Shown: positions 19,739 to 29,426, counted from the first letter of the stretch. The stretch: DNA of 64,000 nt from an uncultured Campylobacter sp. (GCF_937981295.1 NZ_CALJPC010000071.1:1-64000); one strand, 5' to 3'. Notes: a model not told the origin generated them from the sequence alone. Numbers and translations: made by a program.

Positions 19739-21274
19739 ATGCAAACGGCAGACATTTTAGTGCTGGACTTCGGCTCCCAATACACCCAGCTGATCGCTAG
19801 GCGCTTGCGCGAACAAGGCGTTTACACCGAGCTGATCGCATACAACGCACCGATCGATAAGATAAAAGCCAAAAACCCTAAAGGCCTTATTTTAAGCGGC
19901 GGACCCGCTAGCGTTTACGCCAAGGATGCGTATTTTTGCGATGATAGAATTTTTGAGCTTGGAATTCCAATTTTAGGTATCTGCTACGGCATGCAGCTCA
20001 TCGCGCATAAATTTGGCGCCAGCGTCGTGCCTGCGGGTAAAAAAGAGTATGGCAAGGCTTCTTTAAAGCTGCTTCGCGCCAGCAGGCTATTTGGCGGCGT
20101 GGAGGATAACTCGACCGTTTGGATGAGCCACTCGGACAAGGTCGAGAGCCTGCCGGAGGGCTTTGAGGTGATGGCAAGCTCGGATGAGAGTGAGTGGTGC
20201 GTATTCGGCGACGAAATACGTAAAATTTACGCGCTGCAATTTCACCCGGAGGTCTGCCACAGCGAGTTCGGCGATAGAATTTTAAAAAATTTTGCCAAAG
20301 AGATTTGCGGAATAACCAGCACTTGGAATATGGGTAGCTTCGCCAAAGAGCAGATGATCAAAATAAAAGAGCGCGTAGGCAGCGCCAAAGTGCTTTGCGC
20401 GGTAAGCGGCGGCGTGGATAGCTCGGTCGTAGCGGCGCTTTTGGCGCATGCGGTGCCGCAGAGCCTGATAGCGGTTTTCGTCGATAACGGACTACTCCGC
20501 ACTGGCGAGCGCAAGGCGGTAGAGGAGATGTTTAGGCTCAAACTCGGCGTGAGCTTAGACGTAGTCGATGCTAGCGAGCTATTTTTAAGCAGGCTAAAAG
20601 GGGTGGTCGATCCCGAGCAAAAACGCAAAATCATCGGCGCGACCTTCATCGAGGTTTTCAGCAAAGAAGCGGCAAAATACAAAAACGTAAAATTTCTAGC
20701 CCAGGGCACGCTCTATACCGACATCATCGAAAGCTCTGTCGCAGGCTCAAGCAAAACGATCAAAAGCCATCACAACGTAGGCGGCCTGCCTAAGGATATG
20801 AAATTTGAACTGATCGAGCCTCTGCGCGAAATTTTTAAGGACGAAGTGCGCCAGCTGGGACTCGAACTAGGTCTTTCGCGCGAAGTAGTTTTCCGCCATC
20901 CGTTCCCGGGTCCAGGCCTTGCGATCCGCATAATGGGCGAGGTAAATACGCCGAGCCTCGAGCTACTGCGCAAAGCCGACGTGATCCTGCGCGACGAGCT
21001 AAAATCAAGCGGCTGGTACAACAAAACGTGGCAGGCGTTTTGCGTGCTGCTAAACGTGCACTCCGTCGGCGTCATGGGCGATAACCGCACCTATGAAAAC
21101 GCCGTGTGCGTGCGCGTGGTGGACGCTAGCGACGGTATGACGGCTAGCTTCTCGCGCTTGCCGTACGATCTGCTAGAAAATGTCTCTCGCCGCATCATAA
21201 ACGAAGTAGACGGCATCAACCGCGTAGTTTACGACATCTCGAGCAAACCGCCTGCGACGATAGAGTGGGAGTAA
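19739..21274 (+). CDS. guaA: GMP synthase (glutamine-hydrolysing)
   Basis: GuaA converts XMP to GMP with ATP and glutamine. The 511-residue protein has the class I amidotransferase triad (Cys82 in GICYGMQL, His169 and Glu171 in QFHPEV), the ATP pyrophosphatase loop SGGVDSS (223-229), and the conserved C-terminal dimerisation domain ending KPPATIEWE. Length and motifs are normal. Its last codons are immediately followed by an AT-rich two-gene insertion. The 3' end of guaA is a recognised integration site for genomic islands, but the gene itself is intact. Confidence 0.98.
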   Translation: MQTADILVLDFGSQYTQLIARRLREQGVYTELIAYNAPIDKIKAKNPKGLILSGGPASVYAKDAYFCDDRIFELGIPILGICYGMQLIAHKFGASVVPAGKKEYGKASLKLLRASRLFGGVEDNSTVWMSHSDKVESLPEGFEVMASSDESEWCVFGDEIRKIYALQFHPEVCHSEFGDRILKNFAKEICGITSTWNMGSFAKEQMIKIKERVGSAKVLCAVSGGVDSSVVAALLAHAVPQSLIAVFVDNGLLRTGERKAVEEMFRLKLGVSLDVVDASELFLSRLKGVVDPEQKRKIIGATFIEVFSKEAAKYKNVKFLAQGTLYTDIIESSVAGSSKTIKSHHNVGGLPKDMKFELIEPLREIFKDEVRQLGLELGLSREVVFRHPFPGPGLAIRIMGEVNTPSLELLRKADVILRDELKSSGWYNKTWQAFCVLLNVHSVGVMGDNRTYENAVCVRVVDASDGMTASFSRLPYDLLENVSRRIINEVDGINRVVYDISSKPPATIEWE

Positions 21275-21297
21275 ATTATTTTTTAGTATTTACAAAC

Positions 21298-22227
21298 ATG
21301 AATAAAATTAAAATTAGTGAGAAATTTAATATTAACAATGAGGTAACGGTTTTTAATGGTGATTGTTTAAAGCTGTTGCAAAAAATACCTAATGAATTTT
21401 GTGACTTAATTATTACTTCTCCACCATACTGTATGGGAAAGGCCTATGAAAATATTCACGATGATATTGAAACATTTAAAAACCAGCAGATAACAATTTT
21501 TAATGATATTTATCGTGTATTAAAAGTCGGTGGTAGTTTGTGCTGGCAAATTGGGTATCATGTAAATAAATTTGAGCTTATCCCATTAGATTTTTATATT
21601 TATCAAATCTTTGTAGAAAATAGTAAAAAATGCAAACATCCGCTAGTTTTAAGAAATAGAATAATTTGGACATTTGGACACGGTCTAAATAGTTCAAGAC
21701 GTTTTAGCGGGAGACATGAGACTATATTGTGGTTTACGAAAGGAAAAGAGTATAGTTTTAATTTAGATTGTATTCGTATTCCACAAAAATATCCAGGAAA
21801 ACGTTACTATAAAGGAAAAAATAAGGGAAAATTTAGTGGAAATCCATTAGGCAAAAATCCATCTGATGTTTGGGATATACCTAATGTCAAGGCTAATCAT
21901 GTTGAAAAGACTGAGCATCCTTGTCAGTTTCCAATAGCAATACCACAAAGACTAATTAAGGCGTTAACTCCAACAAATGGAATAGTATTTGACCCTTTTA
22001 TGGGCTCTGGAACTTCAGGGGTAGCTTCCATATTGGAAAATAGAAAATTTATAGGGTCTGAAATACAAAAAGAATATTTTAATATTGCTAAAAATCGTAT
22101 TAAAGATGCTATCAATGGAGTGGCTAAAGTTAGAGAGGATGTCCCTGTAATGAAACCAGATAAAAATAGTTTGGTTGCCAAGTTGCCGGAGGAATTTAGT
22201 ATAATCAGAGGAGAGGTTGCAAAATGA
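21298..22227 (+). CDS. DNA methyltransferase, beta class (N6-adenine or N4-cytosine)
   Basis: A 309-residue site-specific DNA methyltransferase. Motif IV TSPPY (40-44) precedes motif I FDPFMGSGTS (231-240), with HPCQFP and IPQRLIKALT just before motif I; this order marks the beta class. TSPPY occurs in both N4C and some N6A enzymes, so the base is undecided. I prefer the ATG at 21298; a GTG at 21265, inside the end of guaA, would add 11 unlikely residues. The composition is strikingly AT-rich next to guaA. The stop overlaps the next start as ATGA, so the pair is translationally coupled. No restriction endonuclease gene is evident beside it. Confidence 0.88.
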   Translation: MNKIKISEKFNINNEVTVFNGDCLKLLQKIPNEFCDLIITSPPYCMGKAYENIHDDIETFKNQQITIFNDIYRVLKVGGSLCWQIGYHVNKFELIPLDFYIYQIFVENSKKCKHPLVLRNRIIWTFGHGLNSSRRFSGRHETILWFTKGKEYSFNLDCIRIPQKYPGKRYYKGKNKGKFSGNPLGKNPSDVWDIPNVKANHVEKTEHPCQFPIAIPQRLIKALTPTNGIVFDPFMGSGTSGVASILENRKFIGSEIQKEYFNIAKNRIKDAINGVAKVREDVPVMKPDKNSLVAKLPEEFSIIRGEVAK

Positions 22228-23978
22228 CTAAAGAAGTAAAACAAAAAGTTAATAAACAAAAGAAAATTTTGTCAGAACGAGAAAAACTAGAAAAAGTAGA
22301 CAAAACAAAAAAGATTAAATTTAGAAATAAAATAAAGTATATTTTTAATATGGCTGGCTTCACCTATATAAATACAGAAAATCAGCATATAAAGATAGGA
22401 GACAGAATAATTGAGATAGATTTTGTTCTTTTGTATAAAAATATAATGTTGATATGTGAAGATACAATGACTAAAACTGATAATATAAAAGATCATGCAA
22501 GAAATAAAAAAGAAGCTTTTGATGAAATAGATAAAAATTTCTCAAGTTTTTATAAATGGCTATACGATAAATTCTCAGACTATCAAGATATCATATCAGA
22601 ATGTGATCTAGATTTACGTGAAGTAAAATTTTTATATTTTTCCAAAGAAGAGCTTAATTTTACTGAGAGTGATTATAGATTGTTCCAGAAATTAAAATTT
22701 GTAGAGCCTAGTGTTTTGACCTATTTTTATAAGATGGCAAAATGTATTAAAAGATCAATTAAATATGAGATTTTTAAATTTTTAGACTTGACTAATAAAA
22801 ATATTGGTATTGACCAAACAGAAAGTAGCAAAAAAATATCGGCAACCATAATTAGTCCAGAGTATACTACTGGAATTAATAATAAGGTAAAAAAGGTATC
22901 CTTTATGATGTCTGCGGATATGCTAATTAAAAACTCATATGTGTTAAGGAAAGATAACTGGGAGGACTCTAGTTTACTATATCAACGCTTAATTCAAGAA
23001 CAAAAAATTAAAGATATAAGAAAATTTCTACTAAAGAAAAAAGAGGCGTTTTATAATAATATAATAGTGGCCTTACCAGATGATGTTGAATTTCATAGTC
23101 CTAAAGAAAATAAGGTAATTGATCTTGAGAACATTGGCAAGGAGCACCTTGTATGCAATATGACCATTCCTGATCGCATGAATAGCATTTGTGTTATTGA
23201 TGGACAGCATAGAATATATGCTCATCATGAAGGAGGAGAAAACGATAAAGACGAGACCAAGATGTCCGAAATAAGAAAGAAACTTCATCTTTTAGTAACT
23301 GGACTTATTTTTCCAAAAGGAATGTCTGATATAGAAAAGATAAAAATACAAAGTGAAATTTTTTTAGATATTAATTTTAATGCAAAATCAGTTAGTCCAG
23401 ATGTTTTACTTCATATAAGAATGGTTAAAGACCCAATATCTGATCTTGGATTGGCAAGATCAATAATAGAAAAACTTAATAAGGAACAGATATTTTTAAA
23501 TAAGTTTGAGATGTCATTATTAGATAATGGAAAAATTAAAATAGCATCAATAATTAAATATGCTTTACGTTATCTAATAACCATTACTCCTGGTGAAAAG
23601 AAAAATTTATATTCATTCTGGAAGGGAGATAAGAATGCATTGCAAAATATGAATGATAACGCATTGGAAGAATATAAGAATTTTTGCAAAGAAAATATTG
23701 TAACATACTTTAAAGCTATTAAAAAAAATTTTAAAAAAGAATGGGATGATATAGATTCTAAACTACTATCCGTCATATCTTTGAACGGTTTTATTATTGC
23801 ATACAATAAACTTATAAATATGGAAGGAATTTGTAATTTTGATCACTATGACAATCTTTTCTCAAAACTGAAAATCGACTTTTCAAAAAATAGGTTTCCC
23901 TATACATCTAGCCAATATGCAAAATTTTCTGAAGAAATCTTAGATCAAATAAAAAATACACATACACCAGATATTTAG
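22224..23978 (+). CDS. DGQHR-domain protein with N-terminal nuclease-like region
   Basis: A 584-residue basic, AT-rich gene product. The name-giving motif DGQHR lies at 326-330 (SICVIDGQHRIYAHHEGG), followed by FLDINFNAKSVSP, as in DndB and other DGQHR proteins of DNA modification and defence loci. Residues 55-95 look like a PD-(D/E)xK nuclease core (EID 64-66, then LICED), but the usual E-x-K reads E-D-T, so the nuclease may be inactive or I may be misaligning it. An AGAGGAGAGG ribosome site inside the methyltransferase end and the ATGA overlap show coupling to the methyltransferase. The role, perhaps regulating or restricting with the methyltransferase, is inferred from context. Confidence 0.75.
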   Translation: MTKEVKQKVNKQKKILSEREKLEKVDKTKKIKFRNKIKYIFNMAGFTYINTENQHIKIGDRIIEIDFVLLYKNIMLICEDTMTKTDNIKDHARNKKEAFDEIDKNFSSFYKWLYDKFSDYQDIISECDLDLREVKFLYFSKEELNFTESDYRLFQKLKFVEPSVLTYFYKMAKCIKRSIKYEIFKFLDLTNKNIGIDQTESSKKISATIISPEYTTGINNKVKKVSFMMSADMLIKNSYVLRKDNWEDSSLLYQRLIQEQKIKDIRKFLLKKKEAFYNNIIVALPDDVEFHSPKENKVIDLENIGKEHLVCNMTIPDRMNSICVIDGQHRIYAHHEGGENDKDETKMSEIRKKLHLLVTGLIFPKGMSDIEKIKIQSEIFLDINFNAKSVSPDVLLHIRMVKDPISDLGLARSIIEKLNKEQIFLNKFEMSLLDNGKIKIASIIKYALRYLITITPGEKKNLYSFWKGDKNALQNMNDNALEEYKNFCKENIVTYFKAIKKNFKKEWDDIDSKLLSVISLNGFIIAYNKLINMEGICNFDHYDNLFSKLKIDFSKNRFPYTSSQYAKFSEEILDQIKNTHTPDI

Positions 23979-24164
23979 GCAAATGGCACTATATTTAAGT
24001 AGATTAATATGTGCATTTTAAATAGAATTTGCTAATGGAAATTGAGCAAGAGAGTAGACTTACTGTAATTTAAAGGGTTAAAAATTTTTAAGTGATCAAG
24101 CAAATACCGTTATATTTGATATAAAAAGATAACCCCTATCAACAAAACCTAAAACTATTTTCGC

Positions 24165-24170
24165 TACAAT
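24165..24170 (+). promoter_or_regulatory. -10 element of the truncated small gene
   Basis: TACAAT 30 bases before the ATG at 24200, in a T-rich context typical of this group. It marks the right side of the AT-rich island as ordinary chromosome again. Confidence 0.35.
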
Positions 24171-24199
24171 GCCTTGTAAATTTTATGAAAGGGCGAAAA

Positions 24200-24391
24200 A
24201 TGAGTAAAATTTACAATCTAAACGCCGACACGAAAGTGATCGCCAAAAGTGTCGTTAGCAAGAGAATTTTTGATTGCGAGAATGCTCACGTCGACGTGTT
24301 CGCCTTTAACGATGCCAAGTGCAAGATCTTATTAGCGCGAGACAAAAGTATCGGTAAGAGACGCCAGATAAATACGGCGCAATTACTTTAA
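24200..24391 (+). CDS. short hypothetical protein, probably a truncated gene
   Basis: A 63-residue frame (begins MSKIYNLNADTKVIAKSVVS) with a -10 at 24165-24170 and a GGGCG-type ribosome site. The first 35 residues look like the start of a small cupin-type or similar conserved protein; the remainder looks like read-through into non-coding sequence. I therefore think it is a 5' gene fragment whose remainder has been lost. It lies just right of the guaA island, so the insertion may have damaged it. An ATG at 24185 in the same frame is less well placed. Confidence 0.35.
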   Translation: MSKIYNLNADTKVIAKSVVSKRIFDCENAHVDVFAFNDAKCKILLARDKSIGKRRQINTAQLL

Positions 24392-24755
24392 ATTTAAAAA
24401 TATGCTGCCTAAAAAATCTGCGTGGTATAGAAATTAACCACCTATTAGTACATAGCCATAAATTAATTAAAGAGAATAAATCACTTAAGCGATCGAAATT
24501 TGTGCGGATAAATTTGTCTGAAAAGCATAGATTCAAGTGGTGATTTATCAGTACCGAGCACCACGCAAATAGCGTAAATTTAAAAGTAATAAATTGCGCT
24601 GCGTTCTTTGCGCGCAAACAAAAAGAACGACGGATAAATTTGAACAGAATGATACATAGTCGCATGCGGTGAGATAATCTTATTTTATTCTCGGCTGTCT
24701 ACGATGCGCGTATCAGCAAGGCGGTATGTGCTATACCGGCAAGGTCGCAGCGAGT
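24392..24755. other. gene-free stretch downstream of the truncated small gene
   Basis: About 360 bases with no supported gene. A minus-strand frame across 24306-24665 has a composition typical of translated non-coding sequence. No terminator, tRNA or repeat was recognised. Confidence 0.4.
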
Positions 24756-26423
24756 TCAGTCTGCCGCGCCGTCCGCGCTTTCGATTGTTCGCAAAATTTC
24801 GCTTATCTTTTGCGGATCTTTGATGCCTCGCGCATCCTCCACGCAGCTGTTTAGATCGATAGCGTAGGGGCTCAGCGCGAGCGCTTCAAGTATATTTTGC
24901 GCACCGATACCGCCTGCGAGAATAAAAGAGATCGCGCCGCCTTTGGAAGCGGTGCTACACTTATCCGCGCTATCATCCTTTGCGGCACCTAACTTGCCTA
25001 CTTCGCCGCCGTCATTCGCAATATTTGGCGCGCCCGCCTCATAGTCGTTTGCGCCGCAATGATCGGAGCCCTCCTTCGCGGGCTCTATATTGTTTGACTG
25101 AGTAGCAGTACACGCACTGGCTCCGCACTCCTCGCTATTCTTTGCATCGCAGCCATAATTTTCTATTGCAGGTTTTGCCTCGCTTGATCGGGCGACATCA
25201 CGCACAATTCTGCTGGCCTCGTCGTCATTAGCGGCACGGTGATTGTCGCTTTCTATGGGCTTTGTGCCGCTGTTTCCGACACACTCTGCGTAAAATTTTT
25301 CCTCGCCGAGATTCTCACAGATTGCATTGCGCTCAAAATCGTCTCTTGCGTCGTCTGTGCTTTGCATTGTGTTGCCCGCGCAGTTTTTTTCATCGCTCGT
25401 TGCGCCGTCTCGTCCTTGGTAGCCAAGCCCAGCGCGTCGCAGCAGATCCCAGTCGAAGCTCACGCCGTTACCGCCCAAGCTCACTCCTTTGGCATCGAAT
25501 AAGATCCGATCGAAGCTCAAGCCCTCAAGCGGCGGCATTTCAGCGCCGATGCTTAGCACCTGCCACGCCTCTACGCCCGCCGCGTTGAGGTGCGCTTTGA
25601 AATCCGCGCTTATGCGTCCGTAAATCTGAGCGCAGTCTAGCTTGCAAGCCTCGCAAATTTTTAAAATTTGCTCCTCGTTTAGAGCTTCCGTATCTAAAAT
25701 TTCAGAATTTAAATCTTTTACCGAGACGGACACAGCGCAGTTTGCGTTTAAATTTACGCTCAAATCGTCGCGCTGCTTTTCGCAGAATTCCGCGGCTTCG
25801 TAAAATTCTACGCCGCCGCTCTTGCTCGCGTAAATTTTATCTTTGCAAATTTTATCGCCGCGAGTTTTGTCGCTCAAATTTTTGCAGGCGGCGACGCTGT
25901 GTTTTTCAGAGCTCAAAGCAAAAACTCCGACGCACTTTGCGCCGTTTTCATGCGCGATGCGTGCAATCTCGCGCGCTGTATCTATACTCACGCGGCGCTT
26001 GGAGCTTGATACGAATATCACGCCTAAAAATTCCACGCGCACGCCCGAGTCGTCGCCCTGGCTTCGCGAACCGCTGCCAAAATTTTTATCACAATCACAA
26101 TTCTGCTCGCACGTAAAATTTGCGTGATCTTGCGTGCGGCATGCGGAATTCTCGCCGCTCTGATTAAAATTTTGCGCGAAATTTTGGCCGTCAGAATTGA
26201 AATTTCGCGCAAAATTCTCGGCGTCTGAATTAAAATTCCGCCTAGAATTTTCGCCGCAAAAATTAGGAGTTTTCATCGAGCTTTCGCCGCCCGATTGCAG
26301 TAAATTTTTAGCATCGTCCGCGTGCTCTAAATTTGCGTATAAAGCCGAGCTGCACGCCAGCACGGCGCGGGCTTCGGCGGCGCTTTTGATGCCGCAAATT
26401 TTGATCTTACTTTTGTACGACAT
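24756..26423 (-). CDS. trpF: phosphoribosylanthranilate isomerase enlarged by three low-complexity insertions
   Basis: TrpF isomerises phosphoribosylanthranilate in tryptophan synthesis and is normally about 200 residues; this one has 555. Family blocks are present in order: KICGI (8-12, catalytic Cys10), EFLGVIFVSSSKRRVS (131-146), LDCAQIYG (262-269), DRILFDAKG (305-313, catalytic Asp310), FILAGGI (500-506) and IDLNSCVED (522-530, where most enzymes have SSGVE). Between them lie insertions at about 41-128 (Asn/Phe/Ser repeats of NFNSD and ENFA type), 172-248 and 336-496 (Ala/Asp/Glu/Asn-rich). All are in frame and would fall in loops of a TIM barrel. The gene overlaps the upstream methylase by 17 bases. 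Whether the enzyme is active is unknown, but every core strand and loop motif is kept. Confidence 0.88.
   Translation of the reverse strand: MSYKSKIKICGIKSAAEARAVLACSSALYANLEHADDAKNLLQSGGESSMKTPNFCGENSRRNFNSDAENFARNFNSDGQNFAQNFNQSGENSACRTQDHANFTCEQNCDCDKNFGSGSRSQGDDSGVRVEFLGVIFVSSSKRRVSIDTAREIARIAHENGAKCVGVFALSSEKHSVAACKNLSDKTRGDKICKDKIYASKSGGVEFYEAAEFCEKQRDDLSVNLNANCAVSVSVKDLNSEILDTEALNEEQILKICEACKLDCAQIYGRISADFKAHLNAAGVEAWQVLSIGAEMPPLEGLSFDRILFDAKGVSLGGNGVSFDWDLLRRAGLGYQGRDGATSDEKNCAGNTMQSTDDARDDFERNAICENLGEEKFYAECVGNSGTKPIESDNHRAANDDEASRIVRDVARSSEAKPAIENYGCDAKNSEECGASACTATQSNNIEPAKEGSDHCGANDYEAGAPNIANDGGEVGKLGAAKDDSADKCSTASKGGAISFILAGGIGAQNILEALALSPYAIDLNSCVEDARGIKDPQKISEILRTIESADGAAD
24936..25418 (-). 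repeat. in-frame low-complexity insertion 3 of trpF
   Basis: It encodes residues about 336-496 of TrpF: a hydrophilic Ala/Asn/Asp/Glu/Ser/Cys-rich block without counterpart in the family, containing near-repeats such as DHCGANDYEAG and DNHRAANDDEA. No frame disruption occurs. Confidence 0.6.
26040..26303 (-). repeat. in-frame low-complexity insertion 1 of trpF (A/T-core repeats)
   Basis: It encodes residues about 41-128. The DNA is a run of degenerate units built on GAAATTTCGCG or AAAATTC, giving protein repeats NFNSD, ENFARNFNSDGQNFAQNFN. The same base pattern occurs in non-coding DNA elsewhere in the window, e.g. 32353-32374. Confidence 0.6.
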
Positions 26424-27528
26424 ATAAAAATTCCGTCACGTAAAGCTCACGCGCGTTTAAATTTCTGCTCGCGCGGTAGGTCGGATAGCGGATCGCTATC
26501 GTGCGCACGGAGCCGATGTGCGCGAGGTTTTTTAAAAATTCCGCCTTAGAGATAAAGCCCTCGGAATTAAAAGAGATTATTAAAAATTTCGCCGGAAATT
26601 CCGCCAGCAGCGCGAAAAATTCCTCCGCGGCGCTTGATTTTTTATTATAAGCCGAGCGGTTCCAGTCTGCGGGGATCCCAGAGACCCTACTAAGCCCCGC
26701 AGCATTTGGGCGCTTGCCCTCGTTTATAAAATCCGTGATCAAATTTAGCATGAAATAGTTCGAGCCGTAGGGATGCTGATTGTAAGGGGGGTCGAAATAC
26801 GCGACATCAAGCTGCGAAAAGCGCTCGCGCGCGCTCTGTGCAAAGCGCGCGGCGTCCTCTTGAAAGACCGCGCTTTCGCAGGCGAAATTTGAAAGCACCG
26901 GCAGGCGCAGGGAAATTTCGCCCATTATGCGGGCTAGCGCGTTTTCGCCGCTGCCGCCGAACTTGCCCACGCCCACTTTGTCCTTGTAAAAGCCCTTAAA
27001 AACGCCGCCCGTGTTTGAGTGGATGCTCGCCTCGCTAAGCAGCGGCGCGGTGAAAAAATCGCGAAATTTTTGCGGGATTTTGCTAATCTGCTCGCAAAGC
27101 CCGCCCAAAATTAGGGCGTTTCGGCGCGTGTAAAAAGCGCGCTCGCCCGCCTTGATATCCTCATCGTCCTTCGGCGCGTACAGCTCGCTAAAAAAGCTCT
27201 CCTTCGGCGTAAAATTTCTTAAAATTTCAGCATGCAGCTCGTTCAAATCCCGCCACAGCTCGTCGCTGAAATTTGAAAGATAGCAGGAATTTATCGCGCG
27301 CGAGTAGCCCTCCAGATCGTTTGCGATCACGAGGTTTGAGTGTGCTTTAGCCAGGCGCGCGACGATGCCGCTGCCGCTAAATACGTCCGCGAAGCTGATC
27401 TTGTCCCGCCCAAGCTCTGCCTTAATCTCGCAGATCGCCCGCTCTATAGGCGCTAGCAGCGAGCGCTTGTTGCCCAGATAGCTGATGAGCTGCTCGCTTA
27501 AAAACTCCCTCTTTTCGCCGCTAGCCAT
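26407..27528 (-). CDS. D12-class (Dam-like) DNA adenine methylase
   Basis: A 373-residue N6-adenine methyltransferase: LISYLGNKRSLL (14-25) and FADVFSGSGIVARLA (46-60) form the SAM site, and FDPPYNQHPYGSNY (245-258) is catalytic motif IV with DPPY; the C-terminal LIISFNSEG also fits the D12 class. The ATG follows the trpGD stop directly (TAGATG) and the gene end overlaps trpF, so it is translated within the tryptophan operon, an unusual place for a methylase. No restriction enzyme is nearby, so it is an orphan methylase by context. Recognition site unknown. Confidence 0.88.
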   Translation of the reverse strand: MASGEKREFLSEQLISYLGNKRSLLAPIERAICEIKAELGRDKISFADVFSGSGIVARLAKAHSNLVIANDLEGYSRAINSCYLSNFSDELWRDLNELHAEILRNFTPKESFFSELYAPKDDEDIKAGERAFYTRRNALILGGLCEQISKIPQKFRDFFTAPLLSEASIHSNTGGVFKGFYKDKVGVGKFGGSGENALARIMGEISLRLPVLSNFACESAVFQEDAARFAQSARERFSQLDVAYFDPPYNQHPYGSNYFMLNLITDFINEGKRPNAAGLSRVSGIPADWNRSAYNKKSSAAEEFFALLAEFPAKFLIISFNSEGFISKAEFLKNLAHIGSVRTIAIRYPTYRASRNLNARELYVTEFLYVVQK

Positions 27529-29142
27529 CTAAGCTCTCGCTCCTACGTAGTTTTCGTAAAATTCCCACGTCTTGCCCGATCCAATCGCCTCTAAAATCAG
27601 CGGCTTAGCCTCCGCAGGGCTTGCTACGACATCGGCGCAGTATAACGCAAACATCGCGTTTAGCACGACGATATCAAATTTCGGTCCGCCGAGCTCGCCT
27701 TTTAAAATTTGCTTTAAAGTTTTGGCGTTAGCCTCGCCGTCGCCGCCTTCTATATCGCCGTGAAATGCGCGTTTAAAGCCGAACTGCTCGGGACTTACGC
27801 GGTATTCTAAAATTTTGCCGTCCTTGACCTCGTGGATTAGTGTCTCGTCGCATAGGCTGATCTCATCCATGCCGTCCATGCCGTGCACCACTAAAGCGTG
27901 CTTGCGTCCTAAAATCATCAGCGTTTCGGCGATGAGCCCGTTTACTTCCTCCAGATAATTGCCTACGATCTGATTGCTTAGGCTTAAATTTGGATTTAAA
28001 AGCGGCCCCATTATATTAAAGACGGTGCCTATTTTTAGGCGGTTTCGCACCTCTTTTACCTCGGCGGTGATCTTGTGAAAAAACGGCGCGTGAAAAAACG
28101 CTAGCCCTGTGCGATCTAGCAGCGCCCTAATCTGCGCAAGATCGCTAAGTAGCGGCACGCCCAAAGCATCCAGAGCATCGGAGCTTCCCGATCTGCTGGT
28201 AATCGCGCGGTTGCCGTGCTTGGCGACGCGCACGCCGAAGCTTGCCGCGATAAAGGCCACGGTCGTGGAGATATTGATCGTCTTTAGCCTATCGCCGCCC
28301 GTACCTACGATGTCAAACATCGGACTCGGATCGTCGTAGGTGATCGAGTATTTTAAGATACTGCGCACGAGTGCCGTGAGGCTGCTTGGATAGAGCGATT
28401 TTTCGCTGATCAGCACGAGCAACCCGGCGAGCTGCACGATGTCGTAATCCTGCTCGTAAAGCGCCTTGCAAATGACCGCATAATCGTCGCTGTCTAGCGG
28501 AAAGCCCTTTTGTAGCTTCAACATAAACGGGGCGAAATTTACCACGAGTTTCTCCTTTAAAATTATCTTTTTGCCGTAATTGATGAAATTTTCGATGATC
28601 TTTTTGCCGTATTGAGTAAAAAAGCTCTCGGGATGAAATTGAATGCCGAAAACCGGCTTACTTCGGTGCTTCATCGCCATTATAATGCCGTCATTTTCGC
28701 TCTTTGCTAAAATTTCAAACTCGCGCGGCAGCGTGGCTTCGTCCACATAAAGCGAGTGGTAGCGCATAACTTCGAATTTACGCGGCAGCCCGCTAAAAAG
28801 CACGCCGTCACTAAAAATTTCGATCGCCGAGCTCTTGCCGTGCAGCGGCACCTCCAGCTGCTTTATCTCCGCGCCCGCTGCATATCCGATCGCCTGATGC
28901 CCCAGGCACACGCCTAAAATCGGCACGTCCAAATCCGCGCGCAAAATCTCTAAGCAAACGCCGCTGTCTTTTGGGTGATTTGGCCCGGGGCTTAGGATTA
29001 TGTGAGATGGGGCAAGCTCGCGCACCTGCTGCAGCGTTATCTCGTCGTTGCGAAAGTAGCGCACCTCCTCATCGCTTAACTCCAAAATATATTGATAAAT
29101 ATTAAAAACGAAGCTGTCGTAATTATCTATCATTAAAATCAA
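27529..29142 (-). CDS. trpGD: fused anthranilate synthase glutaminase / anthranilate phosphoribosyltransferase
   Basis: A 537-residue bifunctional enzyme. The N-terminal TrpG amidotransferase (1-190) has Cys79 (GVCLGHQ), His170 and Glu172 (QFHPES) and supplies ammonia to TrpE. The C-terminal TrpD (from about 203) has the phosphoribosyl site GTGGD (280-284) and NISTTVAFIAA. I keep the TTG start at 29142, which has AAGGAT about 8 bases upstream; an ATG three codons later is possible. The gene is followed without a gap by the DNA methylase. A small GGCG-TTTG-CGCC stem lies at 29161-29172 just before the start. Confidence 0.95.
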   Translation of the reverse strand: MILMIDNYDSFVFNIYQYILELSDEEVRYFRNDEITLQQVRELAPSHIILSPGPNHPKDSGVCLEILRADLDVPILGVCLGHQAIGYAAGAEIKQLEVPLHGKSSAIEIFSDGVLFSGLPRKFEVMRYHSLYVDEATLPREFEILAKSENDGIIMAMKHRSKPVFGIQFHPESFFTQYGKKIIENFINYGKKIILKEKLVVNFAPFMLKLQKGFPLDSDDYAVICKALYEQDYDIVQLAGLLVLISEKSLYPSSLTALVRSILKYSITYDDPSPMFDIVGTGGDRLKTINISTTVAFIAASFGVRVAKHGNRAITSRSGSSDALDALGVPLLSDLAQIRALLDRTGLAFFHAPFFHKITAEVKEVRNRLKIGTVFNIMGPLLNPNLSLSNQIVGNYLEEVNGLIAETLMILGRKHALVVHGMDGMDEISLCDETLIHEVKDGKILEYRVSPEQFGFKRAFHGDIEGGDGEANAKTLKQILKGELGGPKFDIVVLNAMFALYCADVVASPAEAKPLILEAIGSGKTWEFYENYVGARA

Positions 29143-29426
29143 AATTTTATCCTTTTTTAGGGCGTTTGCGCCTTTTTAAAATTCTAAATAGTTTAAATTT
29201 AACCTCTTTTCGGCGAACAAATCCGATGCCGCTTTAACGCCGCTAGCGGGCTAAATTTAAAATTCCGTCTGCGGCATTACCACATCTGTCGCGACGTTGC
29301 GCGTTTTGCGGTGCCGAATGAAGCTAGCCGTAAATTTTAACACTCTCGCAGCAAACACGCTTTTAAATTTAGCCGAATCAGACTCGCGCCGAAAAGCGGC
29401 GCATCTGATCGGTAAATTTAAAGCGT

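Noticed and set aside
21250..24185. Attachment-site direct repeats flanking the guaA island
   Set aside because: The end of guaA (GAGTGGGAGTAA) has no convincing second copy near 23980-24185, and no integrase gene lies in the island; an alignment search for 12-20 base repeats would decide.
24306..24665. Minus-strand 119-codon frame beside trpF
   Set aside because: Overlaps the small plus-strand gene, lacks a ribosome site and has a composition typical of translated non-coding DNA.
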